From: Porphyrobacter sp.
GTDB lineage: Bacteria > Pseudomonadota > Alphaproteobacteria > Sphingomonadales > Sphingomonadaceae
Assembly: GCA_027533455.1 (NCBI GenBank)
Contig: JAPZUC010000002.1
Span: forward strand, 372,001 to 436,000
Length of the DNA: 64,000 bases
Reading direction: 5' to 3'
Position numbers and translations under genes: made by a program. Shown piece after piece: positions 54,837 through 64,000 of the stretch (positions within the stretch are counted from its first letter, which is position 1; the number at the start of each line of letters is the position of its first letter). The notes under the pieces are model-generated. The model searched no databases. It was not told the origin of the DNA and was given only the letters and a program-made list of their open reading frames with translations.

Positions 54837-56534
54837 TCAGACTTCTTCCACCACGTAGAGTCCCGGCGCCGCATCCGTCGGTTGGAACGTGTCATTACCG
54901 AGAGCGGCAGGGGCGGCTTTCTTCTTGCCCGAGCGTTTCTGCACCCACTCCATCCACAGCGGCCACCAGCTGCCCTTGACCTCCTCGGTGCCCTGCAGCC
55001 ACTCGTCAGCGGTCTCGGGAAGCTTGCCGGGCTTGGCCTGCACGAAGTACTTCGCCTTGGGATTGCCCGGCGGGTTGAGGATCGCCTGCATGTGGCCGCT
55101 CTGCGAGAGGACGTAGGTCACATCCTTCGATCCGAACAGCTGGGTCGAACGGTAGGTCGCCTTCCACGGAGTGATGTGATCGGTCACCCCGCCAAGGATG
55201 AAGAGGTCCGCGGTCACCTTGCTGAGATCGACCTTGTGTCCGGCCATCTCGACTTCGCCCTTCTTGGTGAAGGCGAGCGTTTCGAACAGGGTCAGGAAAT
55301 CGCCCATCAGGCTGGAGGACAGGTTTGTTGCATCCGCATTCCAGAACAGCACGTCGAAGGCCGGAGGGTCCTGGCCGAGCAGGTAGTTGTTGATGACGTA
55401 GTTCCAGATGAGATCATTGGGTCGCAGCCAGGCAAAGCCGCGCGCCAGATCGTCGGCCTTGATGATCCCCTGCTTCATCGCGCGTTGGCGGGCGAGCTGC
55501 ATGCCGTTCTCGCTGACCAGCGATCCGGCTTCGATGTCGGTCGGCTTGGGGTGCAGTACGCAGACCATCAGCGTGAGCGTGCCGAGGATCGGATTGTTCG
55601 TGGCGGCGAGCTTGGAGGCCAGCACAGATGCGGTCTGCCCGCCCGAACAACCCGCCGAAACGTTGACCTTCTTCGATCCGGTGATCGACGACACGACCTC
55701 CAGCGCCTTTTCGCAGGCCGCGATGTAATCGGCCATGCCCCAGTGGCCCTGATCCTTCGAAGGATTGCGCCAAGAGATCACGAAGGTCTGGATGCCGTTG
55801 TCAACCTGCCACTTGATCACCGATTTGTCCGGCGACAGGTCGTTGATGTACATCTTGTTGATCTGCGGCGGAATGGTCAGCTGCGGGATCTCGTAAACAT
55901 CGTCAGTGGTGGGCGCATAATGCAGCACCTCCTGGATCTCGTCGCGGTAGACGACGCTGCCTTTCGAGATTGCGACGTTCTCGCCGATCTTGAACGGACG
56001 CTTGTCGACCTGACTGACCATGCCCTTGTTGTGGACCATGTCGTTATAGGCGTTCTGGAGCCCCTTGATCAGGCTGAGGCCGCCGGAATTGATGATCTGT
56101 TTCTGCGCAGTCGGGTTGCCGAGCAGAGAGTTGGTGGGGGCAAGGCCGTCAAGGATAATGTTCGCGATGAAATTGGCGCGGTTCCGCTCCAGCTCATCGA
56201 GTTCAAGCTCCTCGAGCCAGCTCTTCATGCCCTTCTGAACGGCCAAGTAATATTGTGCCCCTGCACGGAAGAACGGGTTGAACTGCCAGGCTGGATCCAT
56301 GAACCGCTTGTCCTTGGGATCTGGGGCGAGCTCGCTCTTGCCGGTCATGATTTTCACCATGTCCTGTGCCATCGCGGTGGAATGCCGGATGAAGCGCGAC
56401 GGGTCCGAAGCGGTTTCGCGCAGCAGCAGCGCGACGGCACTGACAAAGTCCTCGCGAGCCAATCCGACCAGCGGCCCGAGCGCATTGGTCGACTGGGCTG
56501 CTTCGTTTTCGAGCTTCACTTCGCTGCGTGCCAT
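54837..56534 (-). CDS. phaC: Class I polyhydroxyalkanoate synthase
   Basis: Polymerises 3-hydroxyacyl-CoA into storage polyester. The 565 residues fit class I. The lipase-like box GCSGGQT carries the catalytic Cys296; the N-terminal PhaC_N region and later TDHITPW and SGHMQAI with the catalytic Asp/His are visible. No signal peptide. With phaZ 132 bases downstream it makes a PHA synthesis-mobilisation pair; phaA/phaB genes are not adjacent. Divergent from a c-di-GMP enzyme. Confidence 0.95.
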   Translation of the reverse strand: MARSEVKLENEAAQSTNALGPLVGLAREDFVSAVALLLRETASDPSRFIRHSTAMAQDMVKIMTGKSELAPDPKDKRFMDPAWQFNPFFRAGAQYYLAVQKGMKSWLEELELDELERNRANFIANIILDGLAPTNSLLGNPTAQKQIINSGGLSLIKGLQNAYNDMVHNKGMVSQVDKRPFKIGENVAISKGSVVYRDEIQEVLHYAPTTDDVYEIPQLTIPPQINKMYINDLSPDKSVIKWQVDNGIQTFVISWRNPSKDQGHWGMADYIAACEKALEVVSSITGSKKVNVSAGCSGGQTASVLASKLAATNNPILGTLTLMVCVLHPKPTDIEAGSLVSENGMQLARQRAMKQGIIKADDLARGFAWLRPNDLIWNYVINNYLLGQDPPAFDVLFWNADATNLSSSLMGDFLTLFETLAFTKKGEVEMAGHKVDLSKVTADLFILGGVTDHITPWKATYRSTQLFGSKDVTYVLSQSGHMQAILNPPGNPKAKYFVQAKPGKLPETADEWLQGTEEVKGSWWPLWMEWVQKRSGKKKAAPAALGNDTFQPTDAAPGLYVVEEV

Positions 56535-56713
56535 GGGATCCCCTTATCGTGGACTTGCGCGCGCCACTTGCGGCGGCTTTGCGTTAACGCAGCCCTTAGG
56601 GCCGAGAATGCAGATTTGCATCCCAAGTTGCAAGCGCGCGCTAGCGTTGCTGGTGCGGCCTCAAGGCGGAAAAGTGAAAGAATTAAGGTAAGCGATTAAC
56701 GATTCTCTTAGCG

Positions 56714-59458
56714 GTGATCGGCCATGTGGCGAGCATGGCTGGGGAACCGATCAGGAAGTTTATTGCGCCCAACCGAGATACGTTCGGAGGCAGCCGTGAC
56801 CTGCGCCTCCCTGCCGAGAGCAACGCCGGGCGCGGTGCGCCTGCGATCGACCTGAGAGCCCAAAGCGAGCGTCGCTCGTTCGACCGCATACAGGGCGAGA
56901 ATCCGGGCGCCGTCCGGCAGGCAATCGACGAACCGGCGTCAGGACAGAATTTCTTCCTCCCGCGAGAGGCAGGCGGAATGACCCTGTTCCTGCTCGCGGC
57001 CTTCGCGATTGCCTGCGTGGTTCATCAGGGACTGCCATCAACCACGACTGTCAGCTTCGCTCTGGCTTCTGCCACGCTGTTCGCCTGCGGATCGCTGTTC
57101 GCCGAAACCGAGCGCCGCGCCGAGACCGGCAGCATAGTGCGCTTCGCCATCGTGCTTGTCGGGATCGTTCTGCCGATGGCGTGCGCTGGTCTCGCGCTTG
57201 CACTCTGGGTGGCCGAAGGACTGCCCTGGCAGTGGGCGATCGGCACGCTGGTCTGTATCAATGCCGCGGCGGCTGCGCTTTTTGAGATGCGCATCATCTC
57301 GCTGTTCTGCGCCAAGATCGCGAGCTGGGCGGGCTTTGCGGTGCTGGCACCCGACAACCTCACCTATATTGCGGTGTTTGCTGCAGCACTTACCCTGTCG
57401 CTGATCGCGCGGCTCGAATGGAAGGCTGCCGAGCAGCGCAGGCTCGCCCGCGAGGCGCGCGAGCGGGTGGCGGCCCGCGCCGAGGATATCTTGCGCAGCT
57501 TCGAGGAAACCGGGCAGGGCTGGTTCTGGGAGACTGACCGCCGCGGGTTGATCACCTATATCTCGCCCAAGGCTGCGACCGTGCTGGGCAAGACCATCGA
57601 CGAGGTTGTCGGCTGCCCACTCAGCGAGATCGTTGACCTTTCGCAGGGCGCGACGGATGCGGAGCGCACGCTTGCCTTCCACCTCTCGGCCCGTTCCTCC
57701 TTTCACGATGTCGAGGTCCGTGCCGCCACGACGGGCGACGAGCGCTGGTGGTCACTGGCAGGCCGGCCGGTCTATGACAGCTACAAGAACTTCTGCGGCT
57801 TCCGCGGTCACGGCACTGACCTCACCGAAAAGCGCCGCAGCGAACAGCAAGTCTCGCGACTGGCGCATTATGACTCGCTGACCGGTCTCGCAAACCGCGT
57901 GCAAATGAGCCAGGCGCTCGAACAGATTCTCGCCGCCCCCAGCGGGCATGAACAGACCTGCGCTGTGCTGATGCTTGATCTCGATCGTTTCAAACAGGTC
58001 AATGATACGCTCGGTCACCCCGCAGGTGATGCGCTCCTGAAACAAGTCGCCCAGCGGCTGGAGCGCGCGATCGGCGGGGCGGGGCGCTGCGGGCGTCTTG
58101 GCGGTGACGAGTTCAAGGTAATCGTTCCGGGCAATCAGGACCGCACCACGCTGGGCTACATGGCGCAGGATATCATCGGAGCGCTTTCGCAACCCTATTC
58201 GATACAGGGTCAGAGCGTGGTGATTGGCGCATCGGTCGGTATCGCTCTCGCCCCCGAACATGGCGCGAATAGCGACGAGCTGATCCGCAATGTTGACCTT
58301 GCGCTTTATGCCGCCAAGGATGCCGGACGCGGGGTATTCCGCTTCTATGCGGAGGACCTCCACGCCGCCGCCGAAGAGCGGTCGGAGCTGGAACAGGACC
58401 TGCGCGAGGCTATCTCGAGGGGCGAGCTGCAACTCTATTACCAGCCGGTCGTCTACGCCGCGAACGAGAAAATCGTGGGCTTCGAGGCCCTGATGCGCTG
58501 GCAGCATCCCAAGCGCGGGTGGATCAGCCCGTCCAAGTTTGTCCCGATCGCCGAGGATGCGGGGCTTATTGATCGGATCGGCCAATGGGTGCTGCGCACG
58601 GCCTGCACCGACCTTGCCCGGTGGCCGGAAACGATCCGCTGCGCAGTCAACGTATCGGCGCTGCAATTCGCCAATCCCGACCTGCCGAGCATCGTCGCCA
58701 ATGCGCTGGCACACAGCGGAGTTACCGCCTCGCGGCTCGAGCTGGAAATCACGGAAAGCGTGTTCCTCAACGACAGCTCGGGCACGGACGCGATGTTCAA
58801 GGCCCTGAAGCGCGTCGGCGTACGTCTTGCGCTCGACGATTTCGGCACGGGCTATTCCTCCTTGGGCTATCTGAAGAAGGCGCCGTTCGACAAGATCAAG
58901 ATCGACCGCAGCTTCGTGCAGGGTGCTACCGAAGAAGGCAGCCGCAACGGCGCGATCATCGCTTCGATCACCTCGCTTGCCGAAGCGCTGCAGATGGACA
59001 CGACCGCCGAGGGCGTGGAAACAATCGACGAGCTGGAACTGGTGCGCTTGCTGGGATGCAGTCATGTTCAAGGCTACGTATATTTCAAGCCGATGAGCGC
59101 ATCGGATGCGACGACACTGGTCGCGGGCGATCTGGTGGCCGAGGCCGATGGCCCGCAAACAGCGCGCGCCCCGCGCCAGAACTTGCTGCGACGCGTGGTG
59201 GTGATCCACAGGGGCAAACGCCTCAATGCAACACTGCGCAACATCTCGGAAGGCGGCGCGATGATCGAGGGTCTGTGGAATATGTCTGTTAACAGCCCTC
59301 TCAGGATCGAGCTTTCGGCCGCCAAGTCGGTTACCGCGCAGGTGCGCTGGTCGCGCGAAAATCGGGTCGGGATCGAATTCCATCAACCCCTCCGCCGCGG
59401 CCTGGACGGCTCCTTCGACGAACTCAAGGGCCCAGCCGCCAGTGCCGCTGCCCAGTAG
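56714..59458 (+). CDS. Membrane PAS-GGDEF-EAL-PilZ cyclic-di-GMP enzyme (paralogue 1)
   Basis: About 914 residues from GTG 56714 (ATG 56735 is an alternative). Order: basic N terminus, about five or six membrane helices (90-230), short coil, PAS (about 265-375), GGDEF with intact RLGGDEF, EAL and a C-terminal PilZ domain. The EAL residues are complete: QP, EALMRW, NVSALQF, ELEITES, LDDFGTG, KIDRSFV, AEGVET and QGY, so phosphodiesterase activity is expected. The PilZ domain keeps NISEGG but the first Arg of RxxxR is replaced by Gln in RQNLLRR. A second copy follows 134 bases downstream. Confidence 0.93.
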   Translation: MIGHVASMAGEPIRKFIAPNRDTFGGSRDLRLPAESNAGRGAPAIDLRAQSERRSFDRIQGENPGAVRQAIDEPASGQNFFLPREAGGMTLFLLAAFAIACVVHQGLPSTTTVSFALASATLFACGSLFAETERRAETGSIVRFAIVLVGIVLPMACAGLALALWVAEGLPWQWAIGTLVCINAAAAALFEMRIISLFCAKIASWAGFAVLAPDNLTYIAVFAAALTLSLIARLEWKAAEQRRLAREARERVAARAEDILRSFEETGQGWFWETDRRGLITYISPKAATVLGKTIDEVVGCPLSEIVDLSQGATDAERTLAFHLSARSSFHDVEVRAATTGDERWWSLAGRPVYDSYKNFCGFRGHGTDLTEKRRSEQQVSRLAHYDSLTGLANRVQMSQALEQILAAPSGHEQTCAVLMLDLDRFKQVNDTLGHPAGDALLKQVAQRLERAIGGAGRCGRLGGDEFKVIVPGNQDRTTLGYMAQDIIGALSQPYSIQGQSVVIGASVGIALAPEHGANSDELIRNVDLALYAAKDAGRGVFRFYAEDLHAAAEERSELEQDLREAISRGELQLYYQPVVYAANEKIVGFEALMRWQHPKRGWISPSKFVPIAEDAGLIDRIGQWVLRTACTDLARWPETIRCAVNVSALQFANPDLPSIVANALAHSGVTASRLELEITESVFLNDSSGTDAMFKALKRVGVRLALDDFGTGYSSLGYLKKAPFDKIKIDRSFVQGATEEGSRNGAIIASITSLAEALQMDTTAEGVETIDELELVRLLGCSHVQGYVYFKPMSASDATTLVAGDLVAEADGPQTARAPRQNLLRRVVVIHRGKRLNATLRNISEGGAMIEGLWNMSVNSPLRIELSAAKSVTAQVRWSRENRVGIEFHQPLRRGLDGSFDELKGPAASAAAQ

Positions 59459-59482
59459 CCCCGCGCAATGAGTTTGGCGTTA

Positions 59483-59502
59483 ATTCCGGATTTTAGCGGA
59501 AT
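59483..59502. promoter_or_regulatory. Inverted repeat between the two c-di-GMP genes
   Basis: ATTCCG (59483-59488), eight bases, CGGAAT (59497-59502), followed by AATAACC. A small operator or weak hairpin in an AT-rich patch; it may separate expression of the two paralogues. Confidence 0.3.
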
Positions 59503-59592
59503 AATAACCATCGGGGTTTAGGCCTTGGCAAACCAAACATGGCCCAGCGGCGTGGAAACTTCCCCTGCCGGAGTTGGAGGATTGCCTTCGAG

Positions 59593-61800
59593 ATGTCCCT
59601 GAAGGGTCTCTTATCTTCCCGTAGCGTTGGAGCATCGCGCAACGCGACATCTGCGGCCGCGCCGCGCATGGCACCGTCTGTCGCCGCCGCGTCAGCCATG
59701 TCCGATGGCGAGCGTCTCGCCATGCTCGACCAGCTGGAACAGTCGGGGCTTGGCTGGTTCTGGGCGAGCGATGCCTCCGGAAATCTCACCTACCTTTCGG
59801 GCGCGATTGCTGCGCGGCTCGATGTCCCGCTCGCCGATCTTATCGGCCAGCCGCTCACCACCATCTTTGCCGCTGCTGACCGCGAGGAACGCGGCAAGTC
59901 GCTGGCGCTGATGCTCGGAGCGCACAAGGCATTTTCGGGCATGGCCTTGCGCGCGGCACGCCGGCCGGAGGGCACAGTGCTGCGTCTTTCCGGTCAGCCG
60001 ATGAGCGATGCGCAGGGCAACTTCATCGGTTTCCGCGGGACCGGTACCGACATCACCGAAGAATACCACCGTGAGGAAGAGACCGCGCGTCTCGCCCGTT
60101 ACGATTCGCTCACCGGTCTGTCGAACCGCCACCGCATGTCGCACCACATCGAGACGACACTGACCGCCTTCAAGGCGGCGCGGCGCAATTGCGCGGTGAT
60201 GATGCTCGATCTTGACCGCTTCAAGCATGTCAACGACACCCTTGGCCATGCTGCAGGCGACGAACTGCTCAAGCAGGTGGCGGCACGCCTGACCCGTGCG
60301 ATCGATCGCGAAGCCGAGATCGGGCGGTTGGGCGGGGACGAGTTCCAAGTGATGCTCCCCGATATCGACGACCGCGGTGTGCTCGGCGATCTGGCGATGA
60401 AGATCATCACCATGCTGCGCCAACCCTACAGCCTTGAAGATGGGCGCTGCGTAATCGGTGCATCGGTCGGCATCGCGATCGCGCCGCACGACGGTGTGAA
60501 CCGCGAGGATATCGTGCGCGCGGCCGATCTGGCGCTCTACGCCGCCAAGAACGGCGGGCGTGGCCAGTATCGCTTCTTCTCGGGAGAACTTGAAAACGAG
60601 ACGATCTTCCGCCGCCGTCTTGAGCAGGACTTGGGAACTGCGCTGCGCGAGGAGCAACTGTTCCTGCGCTACGAACCGATCGTAGAGGCGGGCGCGGGTA
60701 CCGTGTCCTCGTTGGAGGCGCACGTCTGCTGGAACCACGCAACACGCGGTATCATTGACGAAGAAGAATTCGCCCAGATTATCGAGGGATCGGCCATGCT
60801 AGCCGATGTCGGGCGCTGGGCAATCGCGGCCACATGTGAACAGGCGAGCGAGTGGCCCGAAACGGTGCGTGTAGCGGTAAATGTGCCTGTACCGCTGTTT
60901 CTGGCTGACGACTTCGTGGAGTTCGTCGCCGGCGCGCTCGGTAAGGGCGGACTTACGCCATACCGGCTGGAACTGGAGATCAGCGAGGCAGTGTTCTTCG
61001 GCGATGCCAGCACTGTTGACCGCACGCTGGCCCAGCTGTTCAAGCTTGGGGTGCGGCTAACCCTGGACGAGTTCGGCAGCGGCTATTCCTCGCTCGCCTA
61101 CCTTCGCCGCGCGCCCTTCGATGCAATCAAGATCGACCAGAAGCTGGTCGCCGAGGCCGAACGCCACGACAGCCGCGAGCTGGGGTTGGTGCGCGCGATT
61201 GTCGCGCTGGCTGGGGCGCTGCAAATGGACACCACCGCCAATGGTATCGAAAGCGCGAGCCTGCTCGCTTCCCTGACCGAATGCGGGGTGTGCTATCTTG
61301 AGGGTCCGATCTTCTGCGAGCCGATCGATGCCGCCATGGTCCTGTCGGAAATGGCTGGCGGGACGTGGAAGATCGACCCCGCAGCACAGCGGACCCGCCG
61401 CGCCCGCCGGCGCACGGTGTTCCGCAAGATCCAGGTGATCCACGACGATTATTCGTACGAGGTCACCCTGCGCAACCTCTCGCGGACGGGCGCGTTGATC
61501 GAAGGGCTCGCCGACGTGCCCAAGGGCACACAGTTCGTCGTTGACCTCGGCGGAGGACAGCTGTCGGTGGCCACCGTTATCCGCTCCAACGGAGCGGTGC
61601 AGGGTCTTGAGTTCGAGCAGTCGCTGATCGAAGACGGTGCAGGAGGCCTGTGTACCCGCAACCGTGTCTCTCCCTATGCCCTTGCAGAAGCAGGAACGCC
61701 ACTTGCGCCTTTGGCGTCTGGCAAGTTCCTCGGGCTCGATCAGGGCGGGGCAATTCCCAAATTCGGATATGCCACCACGGCTGCTTCGGACTTGGGTTAA
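59593..61800 (+). CDS. PAS-GGDEF-degenerate EAL-PilZ protein (paralogue 2)
   Basis: A 735-residue soluble paralogue without the membrane helices. PAS (about 40-160) shares the GWFW...D pattern with the upstream protein. GGDEF is intact (RLGGDEF). The EAL domain has decayed: EP for QP, EAH for EAL, no Arg before Trp, VNVPVPLF for NVSALQF, LDEFGSG for LDDFGTG, ANGIES for AEGVET and EG for QG; hydrolysis is unlikely. The C-terminal PilZ domain has both RTVFR and NLSRTG. I use ATG 59593 (GGAGG twelve bases upstream); 59539 has no ribosome binding site. Confidence 0.9.
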   Translation: MSLKGLLSSRSVGASRNATSAAAPRMAPSVAAASAMSDGERLAMLDQLEQSGLGWFWASDASGNLTYLSGAIAARLDVPLADLIGQPLTTIFAAADREERGKSLALMLGAHKAFSGMALRAARRPEGTVLRLSGQPMSDAQGNFIGFRGTGTDITEEYHREEETARLARYDSLTGLSNRHRMSHHIETTLTAFKAARRNCAVMMLDLDRFKHVNDTLGHAAGDELLKQVAARLTRAIDREAEIGRLGGDEFQVMLPDIDDRGVLGDLAMKIITMLRQPYSLEDGRCVIGASVGIAIAPHDGVNREDIVRAADLALYAAKNGGRGQYRFFSGELENETIFRRRLEQDLGTALREEQLFLRYEPIVEAGAGTVSSLEAHVCWNHATRGIIDEEEFAQIIEGSAMLADVGRWAIAATCEQASEWPETVRVAVNVPVPLFLADDFVEFVAGALGKGGLTPYRLELEISEAVFFGDASTVDRTLAQLFKLGVRLTLDEFGSGYSSLAYLRRAPFDAIKIDQKLVAEAERHDSRELGLVRAIVALAGALQMDTTANGIESASLLASLTECGVCYLEGPIFCEPIDAAMVLSEMAGGTWKIDPAAQRTRRARRRTVFRKIQVIHDDYSYEVTLRNLSRTGALIEGLADVPKGTQFVVDLGGGQLSVATVIRSNGAVQGLEFEQSLIEDGAGGLCTRNRVSPYALAEAGTPLAPLASGKFLGLDQGGAIPKFGYATTAASDLG

Positions 61801-61868
61801 TCCCGTTCCCAAGCAGTTGCGTTTTTGGCGCATGACATTGCCGCGTCGCATCGCTAATCGGCGGGACG

Positions 61869-63686
61869 ATGACTGACCTCTCCCACATCCGCAACTTCTC
61901 CATCATTGCCCATATCGACCATGGCAAATCGACTTTGGCTGACCGGCTGATCCAGTTCACCGGAGGCCTCACCGCGCGCGAGATGTCCGAGCAAGTACTT
62001 GATAACATGGACATCGAGAAGGAGCGCGGCATCACCATCAAGGCGCAGACCGTGCGCCTCAACTACACCGCGAAGAACGGTGAGACCTATCAGCTCAACC
62101 TGATGGACACCCCCGGCCACGTCGACTTCGCCTATGAGGTCTCCCGGAGCCTCGCCGCGTGCGAGGGCGCGCTGCTGGTGGTTGACGCGGCGCAAGGCGT
62201 CGAAGCCCAGACACTCGCCAACGTCTACCAGTCGATCGAGCACGACCACGAGATCGTCCCCGTCATCAACAAGATCGATCTCCCCGCTGCCGAGCCGGAA
62301 AAGGTCCGCAAGGAGATCGAGGATATCATCGGCCTCGACGCGTCCAACGCGGTCATGACCAGCGCCAAATCGGGCATCGGCATCGAGGACGTGCTCGAAG
62401 CCGTGGTCGGGCGTATCCCCGCGCCCAAGGGCAAGATCGACGCGCCGCTGACCGCCAGCCTCGTGGACTCGTGGTACGACCCCTACCTCGGCGTCGTCAT
62501 CCTCGTGCGCGTGATCGATGGCAAGCTCACCAAGGGCCTCAACATCCGCTTCATGCAGGGCGGAACGCAACACCTCGTCGACCGCGTCGGCTGCTTCACC
62601 CCCAAGCGCACCGACTTGCAGGAACTCGGCCCGGGCGAGATCGGCTTCATCACCGCGCAGATCAAGGAAGTCGAACAGGCCCGCGTCGGTGACACGATCA
62701 CCACGGTGAAGGGCGGCTCGGACACCCCGCTGCCGGGCTACAAGGAAGTCCAGCCGGTCGTGTTCTGCGGCCTCTTCCCGGTCGACGCTGCCGATTTCGA
62801 AAAGCTGCGCGAAAGCATCGCCAAGCTGCGCCTCAATGACGCCAGCTTCAGCTTCGAGATGGAGAGTAGCGCGGCGCTGGGCTTCGGCTTCCGCTGCGGC
62901 TTCCTCGGCCTCTTGCATCTGGAAATCATCCAGGAACGCCTCAGCCGCGAATACGACCTTGACCTGATCACCACCGCGCCCAGCGTTGTGTACCGCATCC
63001 ACCTCAGCCACTCGAAATACGAGGACGCCAAGGTGATCGACATCCACAACCCCGCCGATTGGCCCGATACCAACCGGATCGAGGTGATCGAGGAACCGTG
63101 GATCAAGGCGGTGATCTACACGCCCGACGAATACCTGGGCGCGATCCTCAAGCTGTGTCAGGACCGCCGCGGCATCCAGACCGAGCTGACCTATGTGGGC
63201 GGCCGCGCGCAGGTGACCTATGAACTGCCGCTCAACGAAGTGGTGTTCGATTTCTACGACCGCTTGAAGTCGATCAGCCGCGGCTATGCCAGCTTCGATT
63301 ACGAGCAGATCGGCTCGCGCGAGGGCGACCTTGTGAAGATGAACATCCTCGTCAACGCCGAGCCGGTCGACGCGCTAAGCCTGATCGTCCACCGCCACGT
63401 CGCCGAAGAACGTGGCCGCGGCATGTGCGAGCGCCTGAAAGATCTGATCCCCCGCCACCTCTTCAAGATCCCGATCCAGGCCGCCATCGGCGGCAAGGTG
63501 ATAGCCCGCGAAACCATCGCCGCAATGCGCAAGGACGTGACGGCGAAGTGCTATGGCGGCGACATTTCCCGGAAGAAGAAGCTGCTGGACAAGCAGAAGA
63601 AGGGGAAGGCCAGAATGAGAGAGTACGGCAACGTGTCTATTCCTCAAGAAGCGTTTATTGCGGCTCTCAGAATGGGTGAAGAGTAA
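61869..63686 (+). CDS. lepA: Elongation factor 4 (LepA)
   Basis: A 605-residue translational GTPase that back-translocates or rescues ribosomes. G1 [13 protein letters not shown]3 DTPGHVDF, G4 NKIDLP and the unique LepA C-terminal domain ending with Lys-rich [11 protein letters not shown] are all present. Normal length. An AGGCTC-like site is weak; the start follows the upstream stop by 68 bases. Confidence 0.97.
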   Translation: MTDLSHIRNFSIIAHIDHGKSTLADRLIQFTGGLTAREMSEQVLDNMDIEKERGITIKAQTVRLNYTAKNGETYQLNLMDTPGHVDFAYEVSRSLAACEGALLVVDAAQGVEAQTLANVYQSIEHDHEIVPVINKIDLPAAEPEKVRKEIEDIIGLDASNAVMTSAKSGIGIEDVLEAVVGRIPAPKGKIDAPLTASLVDSWYDPYLGVVILVRVIDGKLTKGLNIRFMQGGTQHLVDRVGCFTPKRTDLQELGPGEIGFITAQIKEVEQARVGDTITTVKGGSDTPLPGYKEVQPVVFCGLFPVDAADFEKLRESIAKLRLNDASFSFEMESSAALGFGFRCGFLGLLHLEIIQERLSREYDLDLITTAPSVVYRIHLSHSKYEDAKVIDIHNPADWPDTNRIEVIEEPWIKAVIYTPDEYLGAILKLCQDRRGIQTELTYVGGRAQVTYELPLNEVVFDFYDRLKSISRGYASFDYEQIGSREGDLVKMNILVNAEPVDALSLIVHRHVAEERGRGMCERLKDLIPRHLFKIPIQAAIGGKVIARETIAAMRKDVTAKCYGGDISRKKKLLDKQKKGKARMREYGNVSIPQEAFIAALRMGEE

Positions 63687-63690
63687 CCTC

Positions 63691-63787
63691 CTCCCCTCCC
63701 GCCTGCGGGAGGGGCCGGGGGTGGGCGCGTAAAAGCGCCAGGGCCCCACATTCCCACCCCTGACCCCTCTCGCAAGCGGGAGGGGGG
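63691..63787. repeat. Palindromic intergenic repeat after lepA
   Basis: A compound of two hairpins: CCCCTCCCGC-CT-GCGGGAGGGG near 63693-63714 and ACCCCTCTCGC-AA-GCGGGAGGGG at the other end (about 63764-63786). Between them are GGGGTGGGCGCG and CCCACCCCTGA, so the whole unit is an imperfect palindrome. Such GC-rich intergenic repeats are common in sphingomonads (recollection). It may terminate lepA. Only this copy is complete in the window. Confidence 0.6.
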
Positions 63788-64000
63788 TTAAGTGGAGCGG
63801 GCGGAGCGGGGGTCTTTCTTGCGGGTCATTGTTTTCCTTTCGCACTCGCCTGCGCGAGCGCGGCTTCCTCGCTCACACTGGCTTCGCCAGCGTCGCTGTG
63901 GGCGGGCAGTCGCCCTTGCGGCCGCTGCGCGACCGATCAGGGCTTCGACACGAGCAGAGGATCACAAAAGCGCCGAGTAGGAAAATGTGCAGAGGGCGGG
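63788..64000. other. Unassigned GC-rich end of window
   Basis: About 200 bases with small hairpins such as CTGGC-TTC-GCCAG near 63879-63891. No open frame has a credible start and similarity. On the minus strand a 12-codon frame starts at 63831 after AAAGGA; too short to support. Confidence 0.4.

Noticed and set aside
56688..56700. TTAA...TTAA before the first c-di-GMP gene as a CtrA site
   Set aside because: The spacing is nine bases, not the seven of the CtrA consensus.
63792..63980. 62-residue plus-strand frame at the window end
   Set aside because: Starts within a palindromic repeat, low complexity, no support.

Overview
The window is a GC-rich chromosomal segment that is almost fully coding. 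Gene content and order point to an alphaproteobacterium of the Sphingomonadales, most likely close to Erythrobacteraceae: a CP4-like class II EPSP synthase, a TIGR02300 acidic zinc-ribbon protein, DUF3618/holin-X stress genes, a TPR-sulfotransferase beside a TonB-dependent receptor, class I polyhydroxyalkanoate (PHA) synthase, and GGDEF-EAL-PilZ proteins. The assignment rests on gene content alone; there is no 16S gene. I see no prophage, insertion sequence or CRISPR array.

Layout. 1-2.4 kb: leftward aroA, small membrane protein, cmk. 2.4-8.3 kb: TIGR02300 gene, tRNA-Ala(GGC), ffh, then the rpsP-rimM-trmD-rplS translation operon, interrupted by two genes (GRDP-like protein and a TIGR04222 membrane protein with a Cys/Gly tail), ending at a clear terminator. 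8.4-13 kb: exported dipeptidyl peptidase IV, asd, DUF2238 protein, lipoprotein. 13-17 kb: MarR-EmrA-EmrB efflux operon with a perfect palindromic operator, divergent from an alpha/beta hydrolase. 17-21.3 kb: exported M2 peptidase, beta-propeller protein, RimB-type protease and RimK in one overlapping unit, followed by a 15/16 match to parS. 21.4-25.6 kb: SDR, small exported protein, AMP nucleosidase, rpsF-rpsR-rplI. 25.8-30 kb: DUF808, GST, a 47-residue ORF coupled to a PilZ gene, and a three-gene envelope operon. 30.3-42 kb: exported amidohydrolase and M20 peptidase, Rieske oxygenase with FAD oxidoreductase opposite a TetR/BetI regulator, TonB receptor with amino acid permease, TPR-sulfotransferase. 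42-49.6 kb: a 35-codon remnant of adhC fused to fghA, transglutaminase, a frameshifted DUF418 gene, acyl-CoA synthetase, zinc-ribbon membrane protein, Mur ligase and LD-carboxypeptidase. 49.7-56.5 kb: fabD-fabG, dnaN, DUF2855, PHA depolymerase and PHA synthase. 56.7-63.7 kb: two tandem PAS-GGDEF-EAL-PilZ proteins and lepA, ending in a palindromic intergenic repeat.

Functional themes are translation (ribosomal proteins, RimM, TrmD, SRP, LepA, RimK/RimB), cyclic-di-GMP signalling (two composite enzymes and one stand-alone PilZ protein), peptide and amine uptake and breakdown, carbon storage, and cell-wall recycling. The points most worth following up are the two unknown genes inside the rpsP operon, the tandem c-di-GMP proteins with complementary motif decay, the adhC deletion scar, the tiny Arg/Asp-rich ORF coupled to pilZ, the RimB-RimK unit, and the isolated parS-like site.
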